A DNA stretch of 61,728 bases from Treponema sp. (GCA_017548565.1 JAFYZU010000015.1:1-61728), one strand, 5' to 3'; numbered from the stretch's first letter, positions 35,493 to 44,800 are shown. Made by a program: numbers and translations. Notes: generated by a model from the letters alone, not told the origin.

Positions 35493-37190
35493 ATGAAAAC
35501 AATCAGAAAAATTACATTAAGTTTACTTGCAATAAGTTCTGTTCTATTTACAGGATGTCCGTTCCTTCAGTTTAATGGTGGTGAGAACTGGGGTGAAAAG
35601 AAAACTGAATTGATAGAATTTGATGATGAAGGAGCACAGTTTTTTGTTCAAAAAAATTATTCAAACAGCACTGTGGGTGCAGAATATACAGGTTATGTTT
35701 CAAACAAGAGACAAGCCGCAGAAGATATGCCTGATTTAAAGATTAAGGTTCCGGACTACGGAAGAAAAGAATGCGATTTTATCATCAATTCGCGTAAAGA
35801 AGCTTTTGATTCAATTTCAAGGGCAAGCGCAAATGATCTGATTGACATAACAGGAATAAATGATCTTTCAACTGAAAATATTGGTGACAAACACGATTTT
35901 TATTTTATTTCAGATGCCAATAAATATACTTTTGAAAAAGCATCCTTTACTAAAAAAGCAGAAGGAAGTGATTGTGTAGTATGGTTTTATGAAAATCAGC
36001 CTACAATTACTGCTCTTTATGGACAAACTGCTTATAATCTTAATACTCAGCCGACTCTAAATGCAGAAGGAAAAATTGTATATTCTCAATCAATTTTTAG
36101 AGAAAATTTTTATACAACACTACAGTTTCAAACTATTGCTGCAATATTTGATAATCTTATAGAAAAAGAAGAAGCAGTATTCGGCTCTCATAAGCATACC
36201 AGAAAATTCAAAGGTAATATAAATCCTCAGGAAAAAATCGACATTATTATCTGTGATTTGTTTAATGATGCAAGAACAGATGCAGCAGGCGGTGTCTTCG
36301 GTTACTTTTTCAACACAGATTATATTAATACAGAAAATTACGGTAACCAGAAATCCAACATGCGGCAGTGTATTTATGTAGATACTTACTGGCTTCAGAT
36401 GTGGACAAAATCGCTTTATTCAACGCTTGCCCATGAATTCTGTCATCTTTTAAATTTTTCGAATAAAACAATGAATTACGGCGTTGGTTTTGATACCTGG
36501 TTTACAGAAATGCTTGCAATGACTGCCGAAGATTATTTGTCTACAGATCTTGGAACAACTTCTTATGAAGGTCCTGAAGGAAGATTGAATTATTTTAATG
36601 CCTATTATAATTACGGCTATACAAAATGGCTCAGCGGAGATAATGTATATATTTCATATGCTAATTCATACGCATTTGGTGCATATCTTGCACGTAATTT
36701 CGGCGGTAAAAATCTTATTAAGGCAATCGCTACAAATCAATATGCAGATTTTGCGGCAATAGATGATGCACTTAAAAATCATGCAAAATTTAATACTTCT
36801 AAAATGAAAATAGATTCAATTGATTTTATGACAGATTTTCAATATCCATATTATGAATGGGCAGACTGGAATTTTTCAGAAATAAACATTGATGCATTTA
36901 TAAGAAAAAATAAAACAGATTTAAACATTGATTTAGAACCTTCATCTTTTAATACATTAAACAAAAGTGTAACAGGTTTTAAAGCAATTGATTTATCAAC
37001 AATTCTTACAACTACATATAAAAATGATCAAAATGAAACTGTCCCTTATTATGGCCCGATTATCTATAATTATCAATATAAAGCAGATTTAGGACCAAGA
37101 GGCTTCTTAGTTCATTATTTTGGCAAAAAAGTAAAAGCATTTAATTATTCATATTATGAGAATGCACCGGTTTATCCATTGTTTTATTAA
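35493..37190 (+). CDS. Zinc metallopeptidase lipoprotein (M30-like)
   Basis: Lipid-anchored peptidase, 565 aa. Lipobox FTGC (Cys22). The zinc motif HEFCH is in LYSTLAHEFCHLLNFSN (about residues 306-322), followed about 25 residues later by WFTEMLAMTAEDYLS with the likely third ligand Glu. This arrangement resembles hyicolysin (M30) peptidases. Upstream AAGGA lies about 11 nt from ATG 35493, rather far. It sits 18 nt after the cyclase, so it may be cotranscribed. Substrate unknown. Confidence 0.82.
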   Translation: MKTIRKITLSLLAISSVLFTGCPFLQFNGGENWGEKKTELIEFDDEGAQFFVQKNYSNSTVGAEYTGYVSNKRQAAEDMPDLKIKVPDYGRKECDFIINSRKEAFDSISRASANDLIDITGINDLSTENIGDKHDFYFISDANKYTFEKASFTKKAEGSDCVVWFYENQPTITALYGQTAYNLNTQPTLNAEGKIVYSQSIFRENFYTTLQFQTIAAIFDNLIEKEEAVFGSHKHTRKFKGNINPQEKIDIIICDLFNDARTDAAGGVFGYFFNTDYINTENYGNQKSNMRQCIYVDTYWLQMWTKSLYSTLAHEFCHLLNFSNKTMNYGVGFDTWFTEMLAMTAEDYLSTDLGTTSYEGPEGRLNYFNAYYNYGYTKWLSGDNVYISYANSYAFGAYLARNFGGKNLIKAIATNQYADFAAIDDALKNHAKFNTSKMKIDSIDFMTDFQYPYYEWADWNFSEINIDAFIRKNKTDLNIDLEPSSFNTLNKSVTGFKAIDLSTILTTTYKNDQNETVPYYGPIIYNYQYKADLGPRGFLVHYFGKKVKAFNYSYYENAPVYPLFY

Positions 37191-37204
37191 CAGGAGAATA
37201 ATAA

Positions 37205-37552
37205 ATGAAAAAAATAATAAGATTCTTCATATTTTTATTGTGCATAAGCCTGTTCAGTTCACTGCTTTGCTCTTCAAAACAGAATAAAGTTACTGAAATT
37301 AAAGGATTCATCCGTTGTACCGGTAATGAACCTTTTGTTTATCCATATATCATTACGGACGATGAAAAGCAGTATATCATAATCTGTTCAGAAGAAAAAA
37401 AACAGGAAATCCTTGATTTACAGGGATATCATGTTGAGCTTACCGGTATAAAAATGAAAATTAAAGATAGACCTTTTCAGTTTAAATATGGTTTTGAATT
37501 AATAAGCTGGAAAAAATTAAATGATGATGAAGTGTGTAAATTAGAAGAATAA
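37205..37552 (+). CDS. Small predicted lipoprotein
   Basis: 115 aa: hydrophobic N-terminus with a lipobox-like SLLC (Cys22) and a beta-rich body (VTEIKGFIRCTGNEPFVYPY, YHVELTGIKMKI) suggestive of an OB-like fold; function unknown. AGGAG precedes the ATG, 14 nt after the metallopeptidase, so the two are probably one unit. A bidirectional hairpin terminator follows. Confidence 0.7.
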   Translation: MKKIIRFFIFLLCISLFSSLLCSSKQNKVTEIKGFIRCTGNEPFVYPYIITDDEKQYIIICSEEKKQEILDLQGYHVELTGIKMKIKDRPFQFKYGFELISWKKLNDDEVCKLEE

Positions 37553-37574
37553 TCCCAATAATTTATAAACTGTC

Positions 37575-37605
37575 ATTGTCGGGCTTGACCCGACAATCTT
37601 TTTTT
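37575..37605. terminator. Bidirectional terminator, dispersed palindrome copy
   Basis: Perfect 9-bp stem ATTGTCGGG (37575-37583) / CCCGACAAT (37589-37597), loop CTTGA, then CTTTTTTTT. It lies between convergent genes ending at 37552 and 37604 and has the same design as 722-751. Confidence 0.8.
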
Positions 37606-38866
37606 ATCTGAAGAATATAATCAATACCTGCGAAACAATTACTACTGCTACAAGGGCAATCGGATAAGTAGAAGCGTATGCACCTGCAACTTTTTCTGTT
37701 TTTGCAGTACCGATTAATGTTCCAAGCGCCGGAGTAGAAGTCATACCGCCGCAGATAGATCCTAAGTTATTCAAAAGATTAAGCCTAAGGATAGATTTTG
37801 CAACAAAGAATCCGATTATCATCGGGAGCATTGTCATTATTATTCCGTAGATGAAATATACCCATTCAAAGTATTTTACAAAGCTTGCACCACCTGCAAC
37901 ACCGGCACCAATCAAAAAGAGCATAAGTCCTAACTCGCGAAAAACCTGAAGTGTTTCTTTTTCCGGCATAATGCAGATTTTTCCGATTTTCTGGAAATGA
38001 CCGAAAACAAGAGCGAGAATAAGACATCCACCGGTGGTGGTTAACGAGAAGTTTCCGAATTTGAATGAACCTGCAAGAATACCGAGCAATGCAACTAAAG
38101 AAAATGAACAGAATCCAAGAGGATCAAGCTTTAATTCTTTTCCGTTAAGCTTTGACGGAGCTTCAGGAGCTGATTCATTTAATTTTGAACGTTCCTCGTC
38201 CATATCTACACGTGCAAACTTTGGAACAAGCTGAACAAAAAGAACAACACCAACAACACCAAAAAGATATGCAATGCCATGTCCAACTGCAACAATGTCT
38301 TCAAGCTGCTGTGCTGTATATTTTGCAGAATCTATTACAGTTGCTTTTGCTGCAGAAAATGCCGGTGTTGAAGTAAGAGAACCTGAAAGAAGTCCTACGA
38401 GCATTGCAGATATTTCTTCAAGGTCACGTCCGAATATTTTGTGATCAAATACGATACATCCTGCACAGGAAAGTCCACCTACAAGAATAATTACAATACC
38501 AAGTAAAATATAAGATTTAAAGTTTTTCTTCAAATCACCAAAAAAGCTTGGTCCTGCAATAAAACCGACTGAAGTTACAAAAAGAATCAATCCAAGATTT
38601 TCGATGATTTTAAGTGCATTTGTGACATAAGTTACATCACCAAGTTTTTCTCCACCCTGTTTAAATGCAACCATAAGCTGATTTGCAAGCGGGTTGTAAA
38701 GAAATGCACCGAAGAGCAGGGCAACAATAAATACTCCTGCAGTTCCCAAAGAAACACCTTTGATTGTGATTCTACCAAGAAGGTATCCTAATCCGGCGAT
38801 TAAGAATACACAGAATACTAAAAAACTTATTGTTTTAATTGATAAGATTCCACCAAAAAGAACCAT
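37604..38866 (-). CDS. AspT/YidE-type (AAE family) transporter
   Basis: Polytopic inner-membrane protein of the aspartate:alanine exchanger family. Two related halves carry SVGFIAGPSFFGDL..GLLSGSLTSTPAFSAAKA and GAGVAGGASF..GGMTSTPALGTLIG, with HGIAYLFGVVGVVLFVQLVPK between them. 10-11 membrane helices; no TrkA-C domains in the middle, only a short charged linker (~205-240). ATG 38866 (420 aa) is chosen because AGAGGT precedes it. The family includes AspT and the succinate exporter SucE1 of Corynebacterium. Given frdA next door, succinate or other dicarboxylate export is a reasonable inference. Confidence 0.85.
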   Translation of the reverse strand: MVLFGGILSIKTISFLVFCVFLIAGLGYLLGRITIKGVSLGTAGVFIVALLFGAFLYNPLANQLMVAFKQGGEKLGDVTYVTNALKIIENLGLILFVTSVGFIAGPSFFGDLKKNFKSYILLGIVIILVGGLSCAGCIVFDHKIFGRDLEEISAMLVGLLSGSLTSTPAFSAAKATVIDSAKYTAQQLEDIVAVGHGIAYLFGVVGVVLFVQLVPKFARVDMDEERSKLNESAPEAPSKLNGKELKLDPLGFCSFSLVALLGILAGSFKFGNFSLTTTGGCLILALVFGHFQKIGKICIMPEKETLQVFRELGLMLFLIGAGVAGGASFVKYFEWVYFIYGIIMTMLPMIIGFFVAKSILRLNLLNNLGSICGGMTSTPALGTLIGTAKTEKVAGAYASTYPIALVAVVIVSQVLIIFFR

Positions 38867-38886
38867 TTTATTTACCTCTAAAGTTA

Positions 38887-38921
38887 TTATATAGAAAAAA
38901 ATGATATATGGGTAGTACCCT
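38887..38921 (-). promoter_or_regulatory. Transporter promoter with palindromic site
   Basis: -10 box TATAAT at 38887-38892 (minus strand). The palindrome GGGTA-G-TACCC (38911-38921) lies where the -35 element would be and no good -35 is present. That fits an activator-dependent or repressed promoter. Confidence 0.45.
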
Positions 38922-38985
38922 TGAAATTTCAATTGTTTGATTTTTATGGAAAAAATGATATTATATTTTTAATGGAGTAATGTAT

Positions 38986-39135
38986 ATGGGATGTTTACGT
39001 GCAATTATCTGTATTATCTGTCCGCCACTTGCAGTTTTAGACAAAGGATGCGGTGCAATTTTACTAACCTTGATTTTAACATGCGCAGGCTGGATTCCCG
39101 GGGTAATAGCGGCTATTTTGTTTAATAATAAATAA
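38986..39135 (+). CDS. Pmp3/YqaE-type small membrane protein
   Basis: 49-aa hydrophobic protein starting MGCLRAIICIICPPLAVL and containing CAGWIPGVIAAILFNN, the two-helix hairpin pattern of the Pmp3/YqaE/UPF0057 family (PPLAV and GWIPGVI are the hallmarks). Homologues affect membrane potential and stress tolerance. GGAG (38974-38977) is 8 nt before ATG 38986, supporting the start. It has four extra Cys residues (3, 9, 12, 22) beside Cys33. It is too short for usual ORF cutoffs and lies alone on the plus strand between two minus-strand genes. Confidence 0.88.
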   Translation: MGCLRAIICIICPPLAVLDKGCGAILLTLILTCAGWIPGVIAAILFNNK

Positions 39136-39174
39136 AATTGGAAATGATTGTCGTGCTTGAACACATAAATTGTC

Positions 39175-39197
39175 ATTCCCCGGTTTGACCAGGGAAT
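39175..39197. terminator. Imperfect hairpin of the dispersed palindrome family
   Basis: Stem ATTCCC (39175-39180) / GGGAAT (39192-39197) extended by GG/CC around one mismatch, loop TTTGA, then CTTGTTTT. It lies between the Pmp3 gene and the frdA 3' end and could stop transcription from both sides. A partial related sequence precedes it near 39148. Confidence 0.6.
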
Positions 39198-39203
39198 CTT
39201 GTT

Positions 39204-40841
39204 TTACAATGTTGCTCCAGGTATATCCTTTTCAAATTCCTTGTTTCCGTGTGTGTAGCGTGGAAGAATCTTTGGAGAAACAGAATCACCTGAAATCTTT
39301 GCAGCATCGCGTTCTTTTTCAAAATCCTTTACATGCTGAAGGCTGAGCTTGTCAGAAAGCTTTATGTCTTTAAACATTTTTCCGGCTTCAATTCCAGCTT
39401 CGCGTCCGAATACTACAACATCAAGCAAAGAGTTACCCATAAGACGGTTTGTACCGTGAACACCCCCAGAAGCTTCACCTGCTACGAGGAGGTTTGGAAC
39501 ATTTGTATGACAGGTCTTGTTAATTTCAACACCACCATTCTGATAATGGAGGGTCGGGTAAACAAGAATTGGTTCCTTACGGATATCTATTCCGTATTTA
39601 ATGAACATATTGTACATAGCAGGAATTGATTTAAGGATTGTTCCTTCTCCGTGAATCATTTCGATCATAGGAGTATCAAGCCATACTGCATCCTGAACAT
39701 CATTTTTTACACCACGGCCTTCACGAACTTCACGGATAATACCACTAGCGTTTACATCACGTGTTTCAAGAGGGTGAATGTAAACTTCACCGTCTTTATT
39801 GATAAGTTTTGCTCCAAGAGAGCGAACCTTTTCTGTAACGAGCTTTCCAAGAATCTGTGTAGGATAAGCAGCACCTGTCGGGTGATACTGTAAAGAATCC
39901 TGATAGAGGAGTTTAGCACCTGCACGGTAAGCCATTACAAGACCATCGGCTGTAGCACCGTAGTGGTTAGAAGTTGGGAATCCCTGATAGTGCATACGAC
40001 CGGCTCCACCAGTTGCAATAATAACAACCTTTGCCTTTGCAATACGGATTTCTCCAGTTTCGATATTCATTAAAACAGCACCACATGCTTCGCTTTTATC
40101 GTTTTTGATAATTTCGATAGCAGCAGTAAAATCAACTACTGTAATTGAATCTGCACGGTTGAATGCTTCATCACGGAGGGTACGCATGATTTCGGCTCCT
40201 GAGTAGTCCTTACAAGCGTGCATACGTTTACGGCTTGTACCACCACCGTGAGTTGTTACCATTGTTCCGTCAGGCATTTTGTCAAATTCAACACCAAGGT
40301 CGTTGAGCCATTTGATTACAGACGGTGCTTTATTTACGAGTGTGTATACAAGTTCAGGTTTTCCGTCAAAGTGTCCGCCACCGAATGCATCCAGATAGTG
40401 CTGGGCTGGTGAATCATTAGGTTTATCTGCAGCCTGGATTCCACCTTCTGCCATCATTGTATTTGCGTCACCTACACGGAGTTTTGTTACTAAGAGTACT
40501 TTTGCACCTGCTTCACTTGCCATGATAGCCGCAGAAGTACCGGCTCCACCACCACCAATTACAAGTACGTCAGCTTCGTAGTCAATGTGGTTAAGGTCAA
40601 TTTTTTCCGGTTCAAGGCGTGGCTTTGCCTGCAGCATTTCTGCAAGTTCTATTGGAGCCTTCTGTCCTTTGTTTGGACCGATTTTAAGTTCTGTGAACTG
40701 TTCCTTAATGCGGTCCGGATGAAATTTTAAAAGTAAATCGTCTTTTTCTTCTGCAGTAAGACGAGCATGTTCAAATTTAAGGTTTTCTTCGCGTTTTTCT
40801 GCAACGATTTTTGCAGCATCATCTAAATAATTACCGTACAT
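39204..40841 (-). CDS. frdA: Fumarate reductase flavoprotein subunit
   Basis: FAD-dependent reduction of fumarate to succinate. Rossmann motif VLVIGGGGAGTSAAIMA, then AEGGIQAA, HGGGTSRKRMHACKDYSG, HPTGAAYPTQ and HGTNRLMGNSLLDVVVFG. In E. coli FrdA the flavin-linking His is in SHTVAAEGG; here the segment reads ANTMMAEGG, so the FAD is probably not covalent. ATG 40841 is chosen for AAGGAG just upstream; the longer frame to 40964 runs through a GC-rich repeat. No membrane anchor gene (frdC/D) is near. frdB is upstream, 170 bp away across that element. Confidence 0.92.
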   Translation of the reverse strand: MYGNYLDDAAKIVAEKREENLKFEHARLTAEEKDDLLLKFHPDRIKEQFTELKIGPNKGQKAPIELAEMLQAKPRLEPEKIDLNHIDYEADVLVIGGGGAGTSAAIMASEAGAKVLLVTKLRVGDANTMMAEGGIQAADKPNDSPAQHYLDAFGGGHFDGKPELVYTLVNKAPSVIKWLNDLGVEFDKMPDGTMVTTHGGGTSRKRMHACKDYSGAEIMRTLRDEAFNRADSITVVDFTAAIEIIKNDKSEACGAVLMNIETGEIRIAKAKVVIIATGGAGRMHYQGFPTSNHYGATADGLVMAYRAGAKLLYQDSLQYHPTGAAYPTQILGKLVTEKVRSLGAKLINKDGEVYIHPLETRDVNASGIIREVREGRGVKNDVQDAVWLDTPMIEMIHGEGTILKSIPAMYNMFIKYGIDIRKEPILVYPTLHYQNGGVEINKTCHTNVPNLLVAGEASGGVHGTNRLMGNSLLDVVVFGREAGIEAGKMFKDIKLSDKLSLQHVKDFEKERDAAKISGDSVSPKILPRYTHGNKEFEKDIPGATL

Positions 40842-40852
40842 ATAATTTCTCC

Positions 40853-40990
40853 TTAGGGGAGGGCCCCTAAAACCCCCTTGTTTTTTGGGGGAGAGAACAC
40901 CCTCTACTTCGGAAGCGGTGGTTTTCTCTCCCCAAAACCCCCTTTCTTTCCCAGCACCGTTCAAGGGCTCTGCCCTTGAAAATCCCGGTG
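40853..40990 (-). repeat. GC-rich structured element between frdB and frdA
   Basis: GC-rich island in AT-rich DNA. It contains TTAGGGG/CCCCTAA (40853-40870) ending at the frdA ribosome site; GGGGAGAGAA/TTCTCTCCCC (40888-40897/40924-40933) with flanking T4/A4; TTCAAGGGC/GCCCTTGAA (40960-40968/40972-40980) enclosed by CACCG/CGGTG. GGGGGTTTT with nearby G4 occurs twice on the mRNA strand. It looks like an inserted small repeat or an mRNA stability element. No ORF. Confidence 0.8.
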
Positions 40991-41011
40991 ACTGACAGAC
41001 AGGGATTCGGG

Positions 41012-41701
41012 TTATTTTTCTATATCTCTGTTGTTATATAAGTTCTTAATCTGTTCTTTGTCGCCGGTTGACATTGCAACGAACTTCTGGATAGCTTCTT
41101 CGCATTTTCCTTCATCGATTTCTTTTACTCGATCGATGAGGTGCTGGGTTTCAGGCTGTAAATATTTTCCATTGATACGGCGTGCAAGTTCTGCAACCTG
41201 TGGATGGCTGATTCCTGCAGGACATCTTGAAGAACAGCATCCGCACATTACACAGTCGAATGAAAGATCTGCACATTTTGCAAAATCACCACGCTGTGCA
41301 TAAGCAATATACTGCATTGTCTTTAAGTTCTGAGGACATGCTCTTGTACAGGCATTACATCCTACGCAGGAATAAATCTCAGGGTAAAGCTGCATCATAA
41401 TCTGCTGTTCTGGTTTTATTTTATTGATATCATAAATCTGTTTTACGAGAGGGAAGAAAGGAAGTGTTGCAATGTACATGTCGTTTTCAACTTTTTTAGA
41501 ACAAGCAAGACATGTCTGAAGCTGGTTCTGACCTTTGATCCTGTAAATTGTAGCACACGCACCGCAAAAGCCGTTTCTACATCCGCATCCGCGTTTTAAC
41601 TGATATCCGGCATATTCCATTGCATTCATGATTGTCAATTCTGCCGGTACATCATATTTTTTACCAAAAATATAAATTGTAGCCATTTCTTTATCAGCCA
41701 T
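41012..41701 (-). CDS. frdB: Fumarate reductase iron-sulfur subunit
   Basis: Electron-transfer partner of FrdA. N-terminal plant-type [2Fe-2S] site (Cys41, 46, 49 and 64) and a C-terminal domain with two complete CxxCxxCxxxCP motifs: Cys112/115/118/122 and Cys150/153/156/160. Membrane enzymes have one [4Fe-4S] and one [3Fe-4S]; here the second motif also has all four Cys. 229 aa is slightly short. CAGGAG precedes ATG 41701. First gene of the frd transcript. It diverges from the cyclase at 41853. Electron donor unknown. Confidence 0.88.
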   Translation of the reverse strand: MADKEMATIYIFGKKYDVPAELTIMNAMEYAGYQLKRGCGCRNGFCGACATIYRIKGQNQLQTCLACSKKVENDMYIATLPFFPLVKQIYDINKIKPEQQIMMQLYPEIYSCVGCNACTRACPQNLKTMQYIAYAQRGDFAKCADLSFDCVMCGCCSSRCPAGISHPQVAELARRINGKYLQPETQHLIDRVKEIDEGKCEEAIQKFVAMSTGDKEQIKNLYNNRDIEK

Positions 41702-41817
41702 AAATTTATAACTCCTGAAAATTTTAATGTATTAAATAATTATAATGATTTTTGAAATATTATGGAAGTATTAAATCTTATATAATAGAATAATAATTAA
41801 TTTTTTTATTTTTTTTT

Positions 41818-41846
41818 TTGCATTTTAAAATGATTAGTAATATAAT
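41818..41846 (+). promoter_or_regulatory. Promoter with leaderless start, after a poly-T run
   Basis: TTGCAT (41818-41823), 17-bp spacer, TATAAT (41841-41846). ATG 41853 is 6 nt downstream, with no Shine-Dalgarno. The -35 box shares its first two bases with a run of eleven T (41809-41819). Confidence 0.68.
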
Positions 41847-41852
41847 ATTACT

Positions 41853-44800
41853 ATGAGAAAGTACTTATTAGCATTAATTTACTTTACGTCTATTCTTTTT
41901 TCATCTTTCGCCCAGGATTCTTTTTTCGATAATTATGTCTATCAGTCCTGGAATGCCTTTGGTTCCTTAAATGGAACAACAACCACAGATATTATCCAGA
42001 CAGCAGACGGATATATAAATATCGGTACCTATGAAGGACTTGCAAGATTCGATGGACTTTCATTTACAACTCATAAACGTACAAGCGAAAACGATTTAAC
42101 TTTTGTTTCTGTCCGCGCAATACTTGAAGATTCACGAGGTGATCTGTGGATTGGTTCAAACGACGAAGGACTTCAGAAACTTTCAAAAAACGGCATTAAA
42201 ACATACACGACAAAAAATGGTCTTCCAAATAATTCAATCCGTTGTCTTGCAGAAGATAAACGCGGTAACATCTGGATTGGAACTGCAGCAGGCGTATGTT
42301 ACATTACACCTCAGGGACATTTGATTTCTGCAAACTTTGAAGCTGGTACAATTTCAAAAGGAATAATTGCTAAATCATTATATTGTGATACAGCCGGAAG
42401 AATGTGGCTTTTAACTGCAAATGAACGCGGTATTTTTCTTTTTACAGAAGATATCTTCCGTACAAGACCTGAAGTTGAAAAATTCGGTACATGTTTTGCT
42501 ACAGCAATCTGCCAGGATTTAAATGGAATGTTCTGGGTAGGGCTTGGAGATGACGGAATTATCTGCATGAAAAACGGGTCTGCAGAAAAAATCAAGACAA
42601 ATACAATTCTTGATAACACACCTACAACTTCTATTTATTCGGCTTCAAACGGAACTATCTGGTTTGGAACAGAAAAAGGACTTGCCGTATATGAACATGG
42701 AGTTTTTCATGAATATACAGGCGGTGAACTTGCAGCTGCTAAAATCAATAAAATAATATGTGACCGTGAAAATAACATCTGGTTTGCGACTGACAGAAAC
42801 GGAATCGGTAAGCTTACACACGGTAAGTTTAAAATGAAAAAGCTTAATACTTCCGTAAACAGCATTACCGAGGATCGCAGTGGAAAAGTATGGGTTGGTT
42901 CAGATTCAGGGGTAAGATGTTATGAAAAAGATACAGAAGTTCAGAATATGCTTACTGATTATACAAAAGGGATAAGAATCAGGGATGTTGCAACAACACG
43001 AACCGGAAATCTGCTTGTAAGCTGCTATACAAAACCTGGTCTTCTTTTATATGACGGCAAAAAAATTAAAAACTGGACGACGGATGACGGTCTTGCCGGT
43101 AACAAAGTTCGTGTAGCCATTGAAACTGCAAAGGATGAAATATATGCAGGAACTACAACCGGTTTAAGCATTATTCATGCAGACGGCAGAATTAAAAATT
43201 TCAAACAGAATAACGGCCTTGATAATGAATATGTCATGGCAATTTATGAAGATACAAATAATATTGTATGGGTCGGAACAGATGGAGACGGAATTTATCT
43301 TTTAAAAGATGAACAGATTTTTTCACATATAACTTCAGATAACGGACTTGCCGGAAACGTTATTTTTAAAATTACTCAGGATGTTGACGGTGCCTTCTGG
43401 ATCTGTACAGGAAGTGGAATTTCACGTTGTCCTGAATTTGACAGTAAAACAGGTATTCCTTCTGTTTTCGAAAATGTAAACTCTGAAAAAGGAATCCAGA
43501 CTGATTCTGTTTTTCAGGTAATCGCAGATACAACTAATACACTATGGTTAACGAGCAACCATGGAATTTCTTCTGTTGATTATTTTGATTTTCTTGAAGT
43601 TGCATCAAACAGAAGCAATAGCCTGAACATTAAATTCTACAGCAAAAATGACGGTCTTGATTCAAATGGTCCGACATCAACTGCAAAAAGCCTTATTGAT
43701 CGTTTTGGAAGAATCTGGTTTACAATGGTCGACGGTATTGCCATTTATGATCCGATAAAGGTAGAAGAAAACCCTATTATGCCGCTTGTACAGATTGAAA
43801 CCGTAAATGTTGATAATAATGTAGTCTATAACAATACTCTCAGCATGGGTAATTCTTCAACTATAGTCCTTAAACCCGGAACAAAACGTATCGTAATTAA
43901 ATTTACCGGCTTCAGTTTTGATTCACCTGAGCGTGTAACCTTTACTTATAAGTTAAGTAATTTCGAAGATGACTTTTGTTCTCCGACACAGGTTCGTAAC
44001 ATGTCATATACAAACCTTAAGCCTGGAAAACATGTTTTCTCTTTAAATGCCATTAACGGTGACGGAATCTATTCTCATCAGGCAGAAACAGTAGTTTTAA
44101 TTCAGAAGCCTTATATATATCAGCTGCCGATCTTCTGGATTCTGATTGTTCTTGCTGTATCAGGAATAATAGGTTTTATTTTTTATAGAAAACAACTCAG
44201 AATGAAAAAAGAAAACATCCGTCTTGAAAACATCATCAGACAGAGGACTGCAGAAGTCACCCTCGAAAAAGCAAAATCAGATAATCTTTTACGAGCAATT
44301 CTTCCAAATGAAATTGCAGATGAACTTAAGGATGGAATTCATTCAATCGGTCGTGATTATGAAGACGTTACCATTCTTTTTTCAGATATCGTTGAATTTA
44401 CCAAAACTTCAAGCGGACATACGGCGTCTGAAATTGTAGATGCCTTGAATGATTTGTTCTCAAAATTCGATGAACGTGCCGAAAGATGCGGAGTTGAAAA
44501 AATAAAGACAATCGGAGACGCTTATATGGCTGCATGTGGACTTCCAACCGTAAATGAAAATCATGCACAGATAATGATTGAATTTGCGAAAGGTATGCTT
44601 GAAGATCTTGCTGAGTATAACAAGGAAGCAAATATTAAATTCAATATTCGAATCGGGTTGAACAGTGGACCTGTAACAGCCGGAGTCATCGGAAGGACAA
44701 AATTCATTTATGATATATGGGGAAATACTGTAAATGTTGCAAGCCGTATGGAAACACTGGCAACTCCCGGAAGCATAAGGGTTTCACATTCTGTTTATGA

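Noticed and set aside
38867-38932. N-terminal extension of the AspT-type transporter
   Set aside because: It would cover the promoter and ribosome site; AGAGGT fits ATG 38866.
38961-39176. 71-codon minus-strand ORF
   Set aside because: It lies opposite the Pmp3-type gene, which has a ribosome site and a recognisable family pattern; the antisense frame has neither.
40842-40964. N-terminal extension of FrdA
   Set aside because: The extra 41 codons come from the GC-rich repeat; AAGGAG sits right before ATG 40841 and family similarity begins after it.
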